Assembly: GCA_949292525.1 (NCBI GenBank)
Contig: CASEZJ010000007.1
Coordinates: 1-51,808, forward strand
DNA from: an uncultured bacterium
GTDB lineage: Bacteria > Bacillota_I > Bacilli_A > Acholeplasmatales > Anaeroplasmataceae
DNA: 51,808 bases
Reading direction: 5' to 3'
The notes beneath the pieces were generated by a model that searched no databases, was not told the DNA's origin, and saw nothing but the letters and a program-made list of their open reading frames with translations. Positions 8,745 through 17,849 of the stretch are shown in pieces. Both the position numbers and the translations under genes were made by a program. Positions within the stretch are counted from its first letter, which is position 1. Each line of letters starts with the position of its first letter.

Positions 8745-11408
8745 TTATAAATCTTTATAAAGAATTAGAGTTTGATAATTACTAATAGTAGTTTCATTTG
8801 TTAATTCAATATTTCCTGGTAAAGTATTTAAATAAATGCTATAGCCTGTTAAATCTAATACTTTATCAGTAGCACTAACACCATTAGAATGAATAATTAA
8901 ATATTCTCTATTAGCACTATTATCTGTTAATTTATAATAAATCATTGAACCATCTTTATTAGTGTTAATTACTAATTCTTTTGCAGATAGACTATCTAAA
9001 CCAAATAGATTACTATTTTGTTTAATAGCTATTAATTTTTGATAATTAGCAAATACATCGCTATTTTTAATTTTTAACGCATAATTTAATTCATTAACTT
9101 TATAGCTTGCATTATATGAATTCTCATTGCCTTGTTTAGTTCTTAATAATTCTTCACCAGCTAGCATAAATGAAATACCTTGAGATGTAAATACTACTGA
9201 ATTTGCTAATACTGCCATTTTCTTTATTGTTGTTTCATCTTTTATGCCGGCTGCTTTAATTCTGTCATACAATGTATAATTATCATGACAAGTTGCATAA
9301 TTTACACATTTTTCAACTTCTAAAGTCTTATTAGTGCTTAATATTAAACCAGTTAAACCGTTCTTAATATTCTTTACATCTGATGTAGAAACTTTAGAAT
9401 TATTAGTTATCCAACCTTTTGAAGTTGCAGCATTTAGACCACCTTTTATTAAGGCATCACGCATCTTATCGTTAAAACAGCCATAGCCTTCATACTTATT
9501 CATATTAGCTTGGCTTGCTTGCATACTAGATGATAAAGCTGCAGTGCCACCAGTCCATGGTTCGCCATAAACTGTAATAGCTTCATTAACATTTTCATGT
9601 AAGTTTTTAGCTAACTCATTCATTGTTTTTAAATCATGAACAGCCATTAAGTCAAATCTAAAGCCACCAAGTTTATATTCGCTAGCCCAAAACTCTGTTG
9701 AATCAACCATAAATTTGCGATACATTGAACGTTCACTAGCTGTTTCATTACCGCAACCACTACCATTAGAAGGTGAACCGTTACTATATCTAAAGTAATA
9801 GCCTGGCATTAAAACATCAAAGTTAGAACCACCTAATCCATTAACGTGGTTATAGACTACATCCATAATTATGTTAATTCCAGCTTCATTATAAGCCTTA
9901 ACTAACTCTTTAAATTCTTTAATTCTTACATAACCATCTGATGGATCAGATGAATAAGAACCTTCTAAGGTATTATAATTTAATGGATTATAACCCCAAT
10001 TAAATACCATTGTGCTTTCTGTATTGGCTTGATCAAAGATTGGTAATAATTGAACTGCATTAACACCTAATTCTTTAATATGATCAAAGCCTGTACTTAC
10101 TGTTATGCCATTTGAGCTTGTATAAGTTGTGCCTGTTTCGTAAAAGCCTTTAAATTTCTTAGCATTTTCACTACTACCACCCCAGGTAGAGCTACTAGTT
10201 AAGTCAGATATATGAGTTTCATAAACTGTTAAGCTAGTTGATGCATAATTATGAACATTAATATTATCCCAGCCTTCAGGGTTTGTCTTACTAAAGTCAA
10301 CAACCATACCTCTTAAACCATTTATGCCAGTTGATTTAGCATATGGGTCTACAACTTCACGATTAGAATATGTTGAATTAGTAACTACATATGTATAATA
10401 CTTACCCTCATTATCGCCATTTAAAACGTATTCAAAAACCCCGTTTTCAATCTTTTTCATCGCATATTCTTGATAGTTATTATTACCACCAAGGCTAGAA
10501 GGAATACCTGTATCATATATTCTTAAACTAATTTTTGAAGAAATAGGAGACCAAACTCTAAATGTTGTTTTTTCACTAGTATAAATAGCCCCAAGTTCGC
10601 CACTATATGTATATAATTCTTCAAATTCTTTGCTAGAATAGATAACTTGTTTATCGCACATCTTAGTTAATGTTTTACCAGATTTAAAAGTAACATTTAA
10701 AATGTAGTCATCTAATAAGCTAGGCAATTCATTACCTAACTCATATATTACTCTTTTACCTGTGTTTGACGATAACATATCAGATGGAGTATTACTGTCA
10801 AATAAAATTTCATTTCCTAATTTAATTTCATAACTTGCAAATTCTCTATTAGTCTGAAACCAAATAGAAAAGCCAGTTTTTGTATTATAAGCTAATTCAA
10901 AATGTGAAATCATCTCAAGTAATTCTCCTTTGTCATTAATATAGATATTTGAATCACCATTTTTTAAATAAATATTATAATAACCATATTGGTCTCTTTC
11001 TAAGACACTAAAATCAACATATCGGTCATCATCACCATCTTTAGAAGGCGAATCTTCCCAAGGCTTATTTTCTTTTACTATAAAACCTAGACCACTGCTT
11101 TCAGCTGTTGGAAAATCAGCCCAAGAAAATCTTGCAACTAAGCCATAACTATCTGTTTCTGTAAAATAATAATCAGCACCATCTTTTGTGTCTTCCCATA
11201 ACCACAAATTCCAAGTATAATCACCATTTGTCTTTGTAGTTATATCATAATGAATCGCAAAACCTAAGTTTTCATCAGTTATAGGCAAATTTGGGTCATT
11301 GTTTTCTTCTTCATTTGGTTTTGGGTCTTGGTCTATAATCTTGTTATTACAAGCTACAATTGCTAAAGAAAGGATGAACAATAATAATATATTTAATATT
11401 TTTTTCAT
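8745..11408 (-). CDS. pulA: Type I pullulanase, lipoprotein
   Basis: Debranching enzyme that cuts alpha-1,6 links of pullulan and starch, 887 aa, exported and lipid-anchored (signal to VAC, Cys about residue 20). Domains in order: CBM41-like (GDYTWNLWLWED near residue 65), a short beta region, CBM48/pullulanase N-terminal domain (about 270-370), GH13 catalytic barrel, C-terminal beta domain. The pullulanase signature FNWGYNPLNY is present, with nucleophile Asp in GFRFDLM, acid Glu in VYGEPW and third Asp in TCHDNY. Second from last gene of the operon. Confidence 0.92.
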   Translation of the reverse strand: MKKILNILLLFILSLAIVACNNKIIDQDPKPNEEENNDPNLPITDENLGFAIHYDITTKTNGDYTWNLWLWEDTKDGADYYFTETDSYGLVARFSWADFPTAESSGLGFIVKENKPWEDSPSKDGDDDRYVDFSVLERDQYGYYNIYLKNGDSNIYINDKGELLEMISHFELAYNTKTGFSIWFQTNREFASYEIKLGNEILFDSNTPSDMLSSNTGKRVIYELGNELPSLLDDYILNVTFKSGKTLTKMCDKQVIYSSKEFEELYTYSGELGAIYTSEKTTFRVWSPISSKISLRIYDTGIPSSLGGNNNYQEYAMKKIENGVFEYVLNGDNEGKYYTYVVTNSTYSNREVVDPYAKSTGINGLRGMVVDFSKTNPEGWDNINVHNYASTSLTVYETHISDLTSSSTWGGSSENAKKFKGFYETGTTYTSSNGITVSTGFDHIKELGVNAVQLLPIFDQANTESTMVFNWGYNPLNYNTLEGSYSSDPSDGYVRIKEFKELVKAYNEAGINIIMDVVYNHVNGLGGSNFDVLMPGYYFRYSNGSPSNGSGCGNETASERSMYRKFMVDSTEFWASEYKLGGFRFDLMAVHDLKTMNELAKNLHENVNEAITVYGEPWTGGTAALSSSMQASQANMNKYEGYGCFNDKMRDALIKGGLNAATSKGWITNNSKVSTSDVKNIKNGLTGLILSTNKTLEVEKCVNYATCHDNYTLYDRIKAAGIKDETTIKKMAVLANSVVFTSQGISFMLAGEELLRTKQGNENSYNASYKVNELNYALKIKNSDVFANYQKLIAIKQNSNLFGLDSLSAKELVINTNKDGSMIYYKLTDNSANREYLIIHSNGVSATDKVLDLTGYSIYLNTLPGNIELTNETTISNYQTLILYKDL

Positions 11409-11418
11409 TATTTTCCCC

Positions 11419-12177
11419 TTATAGATTTATTAATTTGTTAATTGGAATATTATATTCACATTCGATAGTTGTTAGAATTTCCATACTATAATCTCTTGTA
11501 AAAGCTCTAGATGTTAAACTTATAATCATGCCATAACGATCTACTGTAAAACTGTGCATATTAATTAGTTCTTTACCATCTTCTGTTTCACTTTTAGTAT
11601 TTACGCTATAAGTGAGTTCTGTTTCATCATCATTTAATGAAAAGAAGTGATAATAATTTGCTACATTAGCTAGAACATAATCACCATAGTAAACACCTCC
11701 ACTATGGTAATTAGATGTTACATCTGAATAGAAAAAACTTTTAACTGAATCAGTAACATCTTCTTCACTATAAGAAACATTATCTAATATTCCGTCTGTT
11801 TTTTGATAGACTACTACGTTATTCGCTTCGTCAAAATAAGATAGAATTTCTTGTTGATAAAAATTATAATCATCTTTGTCATTACCAAAATAACTACCAC
11901 TAACTTCTTTTAAGGTATAGTAATACATGCTATCTTTATCAATATAGGTAGTAAGTACTACTTTGCCATCTTCAACTTTATTTTCATAATAAGTAGAGGT
12001 TATCACACTTTTACCAGTTTTAATATATTCATAACTTTTATCATAATCGATTTCCATGACAAAATCTTTAATATTACCTTCTGGTATTTCACTAGCACAA
12101 GAAGTTAGCGCAAAACTAACTATAACTAATAAGATAAATATTAAGATTTTATCTAAATGTATAGTTCGCTTCGCCAT
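11419..12177 (-). CDS. Unknown lipoprotein of the starch operon (252 aa)
   Basis: Signal peptide with lipobox LTSC (Cys about residue 27), then about 225 residues rich in Tyr, Asp and Ser with no motif I recognise. Its start overlaps the previous gene by about 28 bases, and AAGGA sits 8 bases upstream, so it belongs to the operon. Segments SVKSFFYSD and HSFTVDRYGMIISLTS look distantly like SVKSYYFST and IIKFNTFGYVTSMEM in the lipoprotein at 45549, suggesting a shared family. Position between the ATPase and pullulanase genes suggests a surface role in starch use, unproven. Confidence 0.7.
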   Translation of the reverse strand: MAKRTIHLDKILIFILLVIVSFALTSCASEIPEGNIKDFVMEIDYDKSYEYIKTGKSVITSTYYENKVEDGKVVLTTYIDKDSMYYYTLKEVSGSYFGNDKDDYNFYQQEILSYFDEANNVVVYQKTDGILDNVSYSEEDVTDSVKSFFYSDVTSNYHSGGVYYGDYVLANVANYYHFFSLNDDETELTYSVNTKSETEDGKELINMHSFTVDRYGMIISLTSRAFTRDYSMEILTTIECEYNIPINKLINL

Positions 12178-12796
12178 AACAACAATCCTTTTTATTATTA
12201 TCTTTAGTATTTACCGTTTCAAAAAATTCTCTTACTAAATAACCCTTTGCATCATATTCGATTTCAATATTCCATTTAGCGTTACAAGTTATTTCACTAG
12301 GTCTATAAATTCTTAATTCTTTATTAGCCCCAAATGCTTTAACAATAAATCCGCCACCCTCAGTTTCATAATAGTAAACTTTATCGATACTAGCTGGTCT
12401 TATTATTCTAGATTCTAAAACATATCTAGTAGCAATGGATCTACCATTAGTTTCATCTACTGCCTCTGTATTCCAATTTGTTTGAGTAAGATGTAGTGGA
12501 ATTCTTAAAAAGTGAGATGAACAACTATTTGCAAAAACATCAGGAGAATCAGTAAATTCAACATTTGTTCTAGAAACAGTACTTGGCATACTATCTAGAT
12601 TAAAATAGTTAAAATTACCAATTACTGAATAATTAGTATATGTTGAACTATATTCAAAATTACTAACTATTTCTAATAATCTATCTTCAGATATATAACC
12701 TTCTTCTGGTTTCTTATGGTCAGAACAACCTGTAACAAGACTTATTAAGAAAACTGAAATGATGACAAATAGTGCTTTTAAACTTTTCTTCATCAT
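12149..12796 (-). CDS. Unknown lipoprotein of the starch operon (215 aa)
   Basis: Lipobox VTGC after a Lys-initiated hydrophobic signal (MMKKSLKALF). I use the ATG preceded by AAGGAAG; the open frame continues 22 codons upstream into the ATPase gene. The mature part has about six Cys in total and ends near CCYG. IEIEYDAKGYLVREFFET resembles the pattern seen in other small lipoproteins of this window, a strand-turn-strand with a conserved G-Y/M. No function can be named. It follows the MsmK-like gene by 10 bases. Confidence 0.7.
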   Translation of the reverse strand: MMKKSLKALFVIISVFLISLVTGCSDHKKPEEGYISEDRLLEIVSNFEYSSTYTNYSVIGNFNYFNLDSMPSTVSRTNVEFTDSPDVFANSCSSHFLRIPLHLTQTNWNTEAVDETNGRSIATRYVLESRIIRPASIDKVYYYETEGGGFIVKAFGANKELRIYRPSEITCNAKWNIEIEYDAKGYLVREFFETVNTKDNNKKDCCYGEANYTFR

Positions 12797-12806
12797 AATC
12801 ACTTCC

Positions 12807-15344
12807 TTAGTAGATCTTAATGTCCATAGACTTTTCAGTAATATGAATCTTTGAAATATCAAATAATACTTTTATATCTTTACCTACAAGAGACATATCG
12901 CTAGATTCAATATATAAATCTTTAATACCTGCTCCATCATCAATTTCGCAATGTAAATATTGTTTTTTTCCATAATCTAGACCTTCTACAACTTTAACAA
13001 CTAAACCTTCATCACCAATTTTGTAGGCATCATGAGGTATTTCTAATAAATATTCTTTAGTAAATACTTTAACCCCTAAAGATTGAACCATCTTATTAGA
13101 AATTTGGTCACTAGATAGTGTAACTAAGTCATTGATTTTAAAGAAAAATAAGATTTTAGCTAAATTAGTTTGATGAGTGTATTCTTTTTCTAATTCTTTT
13201 AATTCTTTATTATATGCTTTAGTTAAATTCTTAACTGGATACGCTTCATTATCACATTCTTTAATAAATTCTTCATAATCTTTCTTTAAACCTTCAACAG
13301 TTCTTTTATAAATATTTTTTAAAGAATTAATTTCACTATCATATCTTAAAGATTCTAAATTTAATCTCTTTTCTAATTCGTTTTTCTTTTCAAGAGAAAA
13401 ATTATTCTTAAATACTCTAATTTCAGCTGCTCTCTTGCGATAGCTATCTTTATCTTTGTTTATCTTTTTAAATGATTCAAAAGCACCAATTTCGTCATTG
13501 TAGATCTTAGTATACATTTCATTAACTTCTTGGCTTATTTTCTTAACTATTTCTTTATGTTCTAAAGTTTTTTTCTTCGAATTATTTTTTAATTCTTCTT
13601 TTAATTTAGTTAAAGATGAATTTAATATTTGTTTTTTATCAGCTATTAAAGGTTTATTTTTTTCTATTACAACTTCTGAATCTATATGACTAGCGCTAGC
13701 TATATTAGCTTCATAGTTAGATTTTAATTCATTAATTAAGCCTTCATATTTTTCTTTTACTGCTTCAACTCTTCTATTTAAAAAATCTTCATATTTATTA
13801 CCTACAAATGATTTAGCTGTTTCATAATTTAAGAAAATTGAATTAATTTTGTCATAACTTGAGATAGCTTTAGAAACCACTTGGTTGTCTTTAGAAAATT
13901 CAATTTGAGTAAAATCAATATCTAAACTAGCAGCACTTGCACTATATTCATTATCAATTGTGAATAATAATTGTTTAGATGTTCCTAAACTTAATACTTT
14001 TTTACCTTCAATATCTTCACTATTTATAACTTTAACTATATTTTGTTTGCCGTTTGTTAATTTAATGGCTTCAATTGGAAATAAAAGATTATATTTACCA
14101 TCTTCTAATTTAATTGCTTTAGGTAAATCATATTCGAGATTATCAATTAAAAGCTTACCCGATTTAACTTCACCTTCGATTAAGTTATCTTGAGGAATAC
14201 GAGAATTAATAGTTTCTTCAGTTATAGAATCAAACATATGAATGCGATCAATATTAACTGCAGCTTTTGCAAATTCCCCTTTAACAAGGCCATAATTTGA
14301 TGTTCCTTTAATGATTACTCTAGTTGATGTTTCACTAAATCCATCGCCTTCTTTGTTAATATCGGCATAAATTAGAGTTTCATTACCTAATTCTTCAAAG
14401 TGAGATATTCTAACATTCAATAAATACTTAGATTTTTCTACTACTTCAGGGTCTAAGCTTAAATGTTCACAACGAATACCAAATACTACTTCACACTTGC
14501 CATCTAAATATTTAGCTTTTACTTTAGCTAATTTAGAATAGGGAATATCTAGAGTTTCTTCAGACCATTTAAATGTTACATGAACATTATCACCATCTTT
14601 TAATAAATATGATCTAAAGAAATTCATTTGAGGTGTACCGATAAAACCAGCAACGAATAAATTATTAGGATAATCATATAAATTTTTCGGTGTATCGATT
14701 TGCATAATACGACCTAATTTCATAACAACTACTCTTGTACCAAGAGTCATAGCTTCTACTTGGTCATGTGTTACATAGATAAATGTAGTTTTAAGTTGGT
14801 CATGTAATTTAGCTATTTCTGAACGCATTTGACTTCTTAATTTAGCATCAAGGTTTGATAATGGTTCATCTAATAACATAACTTTAGGTTTTCTTAAGAT
14901 TGCTCTACCTAAAGCCACTCTTTGTCTTTGACCACCAGACATAGCTTTTGGTTTACGGTCTAAATATTCTGTTAAATCTAAGACTTTAGCTGCCCAAATT
15001 ACTCTTTCATGAATTTCCGCATTTGGAACATGTCTTAGTTTAAGACCGAAAGCCATATTTTCATAAACTGTCATATGTGGATATAAGGCATAATTTTGAA
15101 ATACCATCGCGATATCTCTATCTTTTGGTTCAACATCATTTACAATATCATTACCAATATATAATTCGCCAGCACTAATATCTTCAAGACCTGCAATCAT
15201 TCTAAGGGTTGTTGACTTACCACAACCTGAAGGTCCTACAAATACAATGAATTCTTTATCTTTAATTTCCAATGTAAAGTCTGATACAGCTTTAGTGCCA
15301 TTAGGATATACCTTATATACATGTTCTAATCTTAAATCAGCCAT
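12807..15344 (-). CDS. MsmK/MalK-type sugar ABC ATPase with long C-terminal extension
   Basis: The first 370 residues are a standard sugar-import ATPase: Walker A GPSGCGKS (37-44), signature MSGGQRQRV, Walker B VMLLDEP, H-loop YVTHDQ, then a TOBE/OB regulatory domain. Family members stop near 360-380 aa; this one has 845. Residues about 385-490 look like a second beta-rich, TOBE-like unit, about 500-735 are highly charged Lys/Glu-rich helices with coiled-coil character, and about 745-845 end in another beta segment (KIGDEGLVVKVVEG, LFDISKIHI) like the end of MalK. It sits in the operon of MalEFG and should power them. The extension may sense metabolites or bind a partner; that is inference. 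Confidence 0.85.
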   Translation of the reverse strand: MADLRLEHVYKVYPNGTKAVSDFTLEIKDKEFIVFVGPSGCGKSTTLRMIAGLEDISAGELYIGNDIVNDVEPKDRDIAMVFQNYALYPHMTVYENMAFGLKLRHVPNAEIHERVIWAAKVLDLTEYLDRKPKAMSGGQRQRVALGRAILRKPKVMLLDEPLSNLDAKLRSQMRSEIAKLHDQLKTTFIYVTHDQVEAMTLGTRVVVMKLGRIMQIDTPKNLYDYPNNLFVAGFIGTPQMNFFRSYLLKDGDNVHVTFKWSEETLDIPYSKLAKVKAKYLDGKCEVVFGIRCEHLSLDPEVVEKSKYLLNVRISHFEELGNETLIYADINKEGDGFSETSTRVIIKGTSNYGLVKGEFAKAAVNIDRIHMFDSITEETINSRIPQDNLIEGEVKSGKLLIDNLEYDLPKAIKLEDGKYNLLFPIEAIKLTNGKQNIVKVINSEDIEGKKVLSLGTSKQLLFTIDNEYSASAASLDIDFTQIEFSKDNQVVSKAISSYDKINSIFLNYETAKSFVGNKYEDFLNRRVEAVKEKYEGLINELKSNYEANIASASHIDSEVVIEKNKPLIADKKQILNSSLTKLKEELKNNSKKKTLEHKEIVKKISQEVNEMYTKIYNDEIGAFESFKKINKDKDSYRKRAAEIRVFKNNFSLEKKNELEKRLNLESLRYDSEINSLKNIYKRTVEGLKKDYEEFIKECDNEAYPVKNLTKAYNKELKELEKEYTHQTNLAKILFFFKINDLVTLSSDQISNKMVQSLGVKVFTKEYLLEIPHDAYKIGDEGLVVKVVEGLDYGKKQYLHCEIDDGAGIKDLYIESSDMSLVGKDIKVLFDISKIHITEKSMDIKIY

Positions 15345-15358
15345 ATATTATTTCTCCT

Positions 15359-16957
15359 TTATTTAACTATAGCTATACTATATGATGGTAATAAAATTGT
15401 GCCACTTTTTAACATACCTATATATCTAGTGTCATTATCTACTACTAGTTGACCTACAACATCATTAAAGCCATATGACTTATAATCTACTTCAAGGTCA
15501 TCACTAGGTGAGAAATTAAAGACAATACCTATTTCACTACCATTATAAGTTTTCTTGATAAATAATAATTTGTTATCTCTATCCATCGCTATTTTAGTTA
15601 CTTTTCCTCTAGCAATTTCAGGATTTTGATTTCTTATTAATAGACATTTTTTATAATAATTATAAATTGAAGTTTTAACTTTCATTTGAGTACTTACATA
15701 ACCATGAGGATAACTTTCAACTGTCGCGCCACCTAAACTTGAACATTGACCAACTCCGTCACCCCACATAATTGGAATTCTTACATTTTGGTCTGGTAAG
15801 TCACCAGCATTAGAGCCAGTCATGCCAACTTCATCACCATAATAAGTAAATGTTGAACCATTTAACATTTGAAGTAAGGCATATTGAAACTTATTTTTTC
15901 TAACATCAGTACCAGATGTTGTATATCTAGGTGTATCATGGTTATCAATAAATGGAGCAGGAATATTATTGCCAGCCATTTCTTCATTAGAAACTAAAGC
16001 ATCATAATAGCTATTTAACATTCTACCTTCTTGATTTACTGAATTAATAATTCCACTTGATGGGTTTGACACGCTTACATTAAAGTTAAAGAATGAATCA
16101 ATGCCACTTTCATAATATTGGCTAATAGCATCAGTTGATATGTCCCACATTTCACCAACAACATAAGCATTAGGATTTTTATCTTTAACACATTTGTTAA
16201 TGTATGATAATAATTCAACATTTTTACTAGTGTTATTTAAATAATAATATTTGACCGCATCTAGTCTAAAGCCATCAAGTCCCATATCTAGATAATATTC
16301 GATTATGTTTTTAAATTCTTCTCTAACATATGGACTATCACAATTAAATTCAGGCATACCAGAATCAAAATTAGATTCATAATAATAACCTTTACCATTT
16401 ACTTCAGTATAACCACTTTTTTGAGTCGTTGAAAACACATAAAAATCTTTAAATTTTTCATCTTCTTCAGTTAAAGTTTGATTATTTAAAGTTTTTTCAT
16501 AAGCTTCTTTAGCTTTAATAAACCATGAGTTATTACTTGCTGAATGGTTTAGTACTAAGTCTATAATTAATTTAATACCACGTTTGTGGCATTCATTTAT
16601 TAGATTTTTAAAATCATCCATTGTGCCATAAGATGGGTCTATTTCATAATAATCTTTTACATTATATTTATGATAACTAGACGATGTATTTATTGGCATT
16701 AACCAGATACCATTAAACCCTAAGTCTTTTATATAGTCTAGTTTAGCTGTAACACCATTTAAATCACCAATTCCATCACCATTTGAATCATAAAATGATC
16801 TAACATATATTTCATAATAATTACGATAATTATCATCTATTATGTTAGTTGTAGTTAAATCTTCTTCTATTTCTTTGCCATATGGCGAATCACTACAACT
16901 TATTATTGTAAGAGCTAATATTACCGTTGAAATTAAAAGTAATATTTTTTCAATCAT
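15359..16957 (-). CDS. GH13 alpha-amylase family lipoprotein
   Basis: Cell-surface glycoside hydrolase, 532 aa from the ATG after AAAGG. Lipobox IISC (Cys 21). The GH13 set is complete: VLNHSASN region I, nucleophile Asp 233 in GFRLDAVK, acid Glu 269 in VVGEMW, Asp 341 in DNHDTPR. NGDGIGDLNGV near residue 60 is typical of oligo-1,6-glucosidase/neopullulanase/alpha-amylase subfamilies, so the precise specificity (alpha-amylase, or maltodextrin-cleaving) is open. It lies 4 bases after malG and supplies maltodextrins to the transporter. Confidence 0.88.
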   Translation of the reverse strand: MIEKILLLISTVILALTIISCSDSPYGKEIEEDLTTTNIIDDNYRNYYEIYVRSFYDSNGDGIGDLNGVTAKLDYIKDLGFNGIWLMPINTSSSYHKYNVKDYYEIDPSYGTMDDFKNLINECHKRGIKLIIDLVLNHSASNNSWFIKAKEAYEKTLNNQTLTEEDEKFKDFYVFSTTQKSGYTEVNGKGYYYESNFDSGMPEFNCDSPYVREEFKNIIEYYLDMGLDGFRLDAVKYYYLNNTSKNVELLSYINKCVKDKNPNAYVVGEMWDISTDAISQYYESGIDSFFNFNVSVSNPSSGIINSVNQEGRMLNSYYDALVSNEEMAGNNIPAPFIDNHDTPRYTTSGTDVRKNKFQYALLQMLNGSTFTYYGDEVGMTGSNAGDLPDQNVRIPIMWGDGVGQCSSLGGATVESYPHGYVSTQMKVKTSIYNYYKKCLLIRNQNPEIARGKVTKIAMDRDNKLLFIKKTYNGSEIGIVFNFSPSDDLEVDYKSYGFNDVVGQLVVDNDTRYIGMLKSGTILLPSYSIAIVK

Positions 16958-16961
16958 ATTT

Positions 16962-17849
16962 CTAACCTTTAACTGCGCCACCTGTAACACCTTCTACATA
17001 ATAACTTTGTAAACAGAAGAATAATATAACAATTGGAATAGATACAACTACACCTGCTGCGCAGAATACTGGGAAGTATTGAGTACCAGCTTCTTTTGAT
17101 AGCATTTGTTGTAAACCTACAGCCACATTCATAAGTTCTGTTCTACCACCAGCCATAACTGAAGCAAGCATATAATCGCCCCATGGAGCTGTAAATGCAA
17201 GCAAAATAGTATAAACAACTATTGGTTTAGATAAAGGCATAATAACGCGCCAGAATATGGTGTTTTTATTTGCTCCATCTAGCATGGCTGCTTCATCTAA
17301 TGAACGACTAATAGTGTCAAAGAAACCTTTAGCTACATAATAGTTCATTACACAACCGGATGTGTAAACTAAAATTAAACCAAACAAACTTGGCATACCA
17401 TTAGCAAGCCCGATTGAACTTAACATATAATAAGTTATAATCATACCTAAGAAACCTGGGAACATTCCAATTATTAAGATAACTTTCATATATCCTTTTC
17501 TAGTTTTAAATCTTAATCTAGAAAATGAATAAGCACTAACTAATGTTAAGACTGTATTTAACACTGAGACAATTAATGCTATACAAAATGTATTCAAATA
17601 CCATCTCCAAAAAGGATAAGTCTTATCAGTGAATAAGAAAATATAATTATCAAAGGTAAATTCTTGAGGTATTAATAAGTTAGATTCATAAGTTACCGCA
17701 AATGATTGAATTAATAAATAAACGAAAGGACAAATCCAAATAATTGCTAAAAGAATTAAAAAGATATAAATAACTGTTTTAGATATTATTTCCTTTGTTC
17801 TTTTACCACCTGACATATTAGGGTCTTGAAATACACTAAACTTTTTCAT
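16962..17849 (-). CDS. malG: Maltodextrin ABC permease MalG-like
   Basis: Inner membrane component of a carbohydrate importer (CUT1), 295 aa with six predicted helices. The cytoplasmic EAA loop reads EAAMLDGANKNTIFWRVIMP, which docks to the ATPase. TAATG joins it to malF, so translation is coupled. Neighbours (malF, split malE, MsmK-type ATPase, amylases) support maltodextrin as substrate. Confidence 0.9.
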   Translation of the reverse strand: MKKFSVFQDPNMSGGKRTKEIISKTVIYIFLILLAIIWICPFVYLLIQSFAVTYESNLLIPQEFTFDNYIFLFTDKTYPFWRWYLNTFCIALIVSVLNTVLTLVSAYSFSRLRFKTRKGYMKVILIIGMFPGFLGMIITYYMLSSIGLANGMPSLFGLILVYTSGCVMNYYVAKGFFDTISRSLDEAAMLDGANKNTIFWRVIMPLSKPIVVYTILLAFTAPWGDYMLASVMAGGRTELMNVAVGLQQMLSKEAGTQYFPVFCAAGVVVSIPIVILFFCLQSYYVEGVTGGAVKG

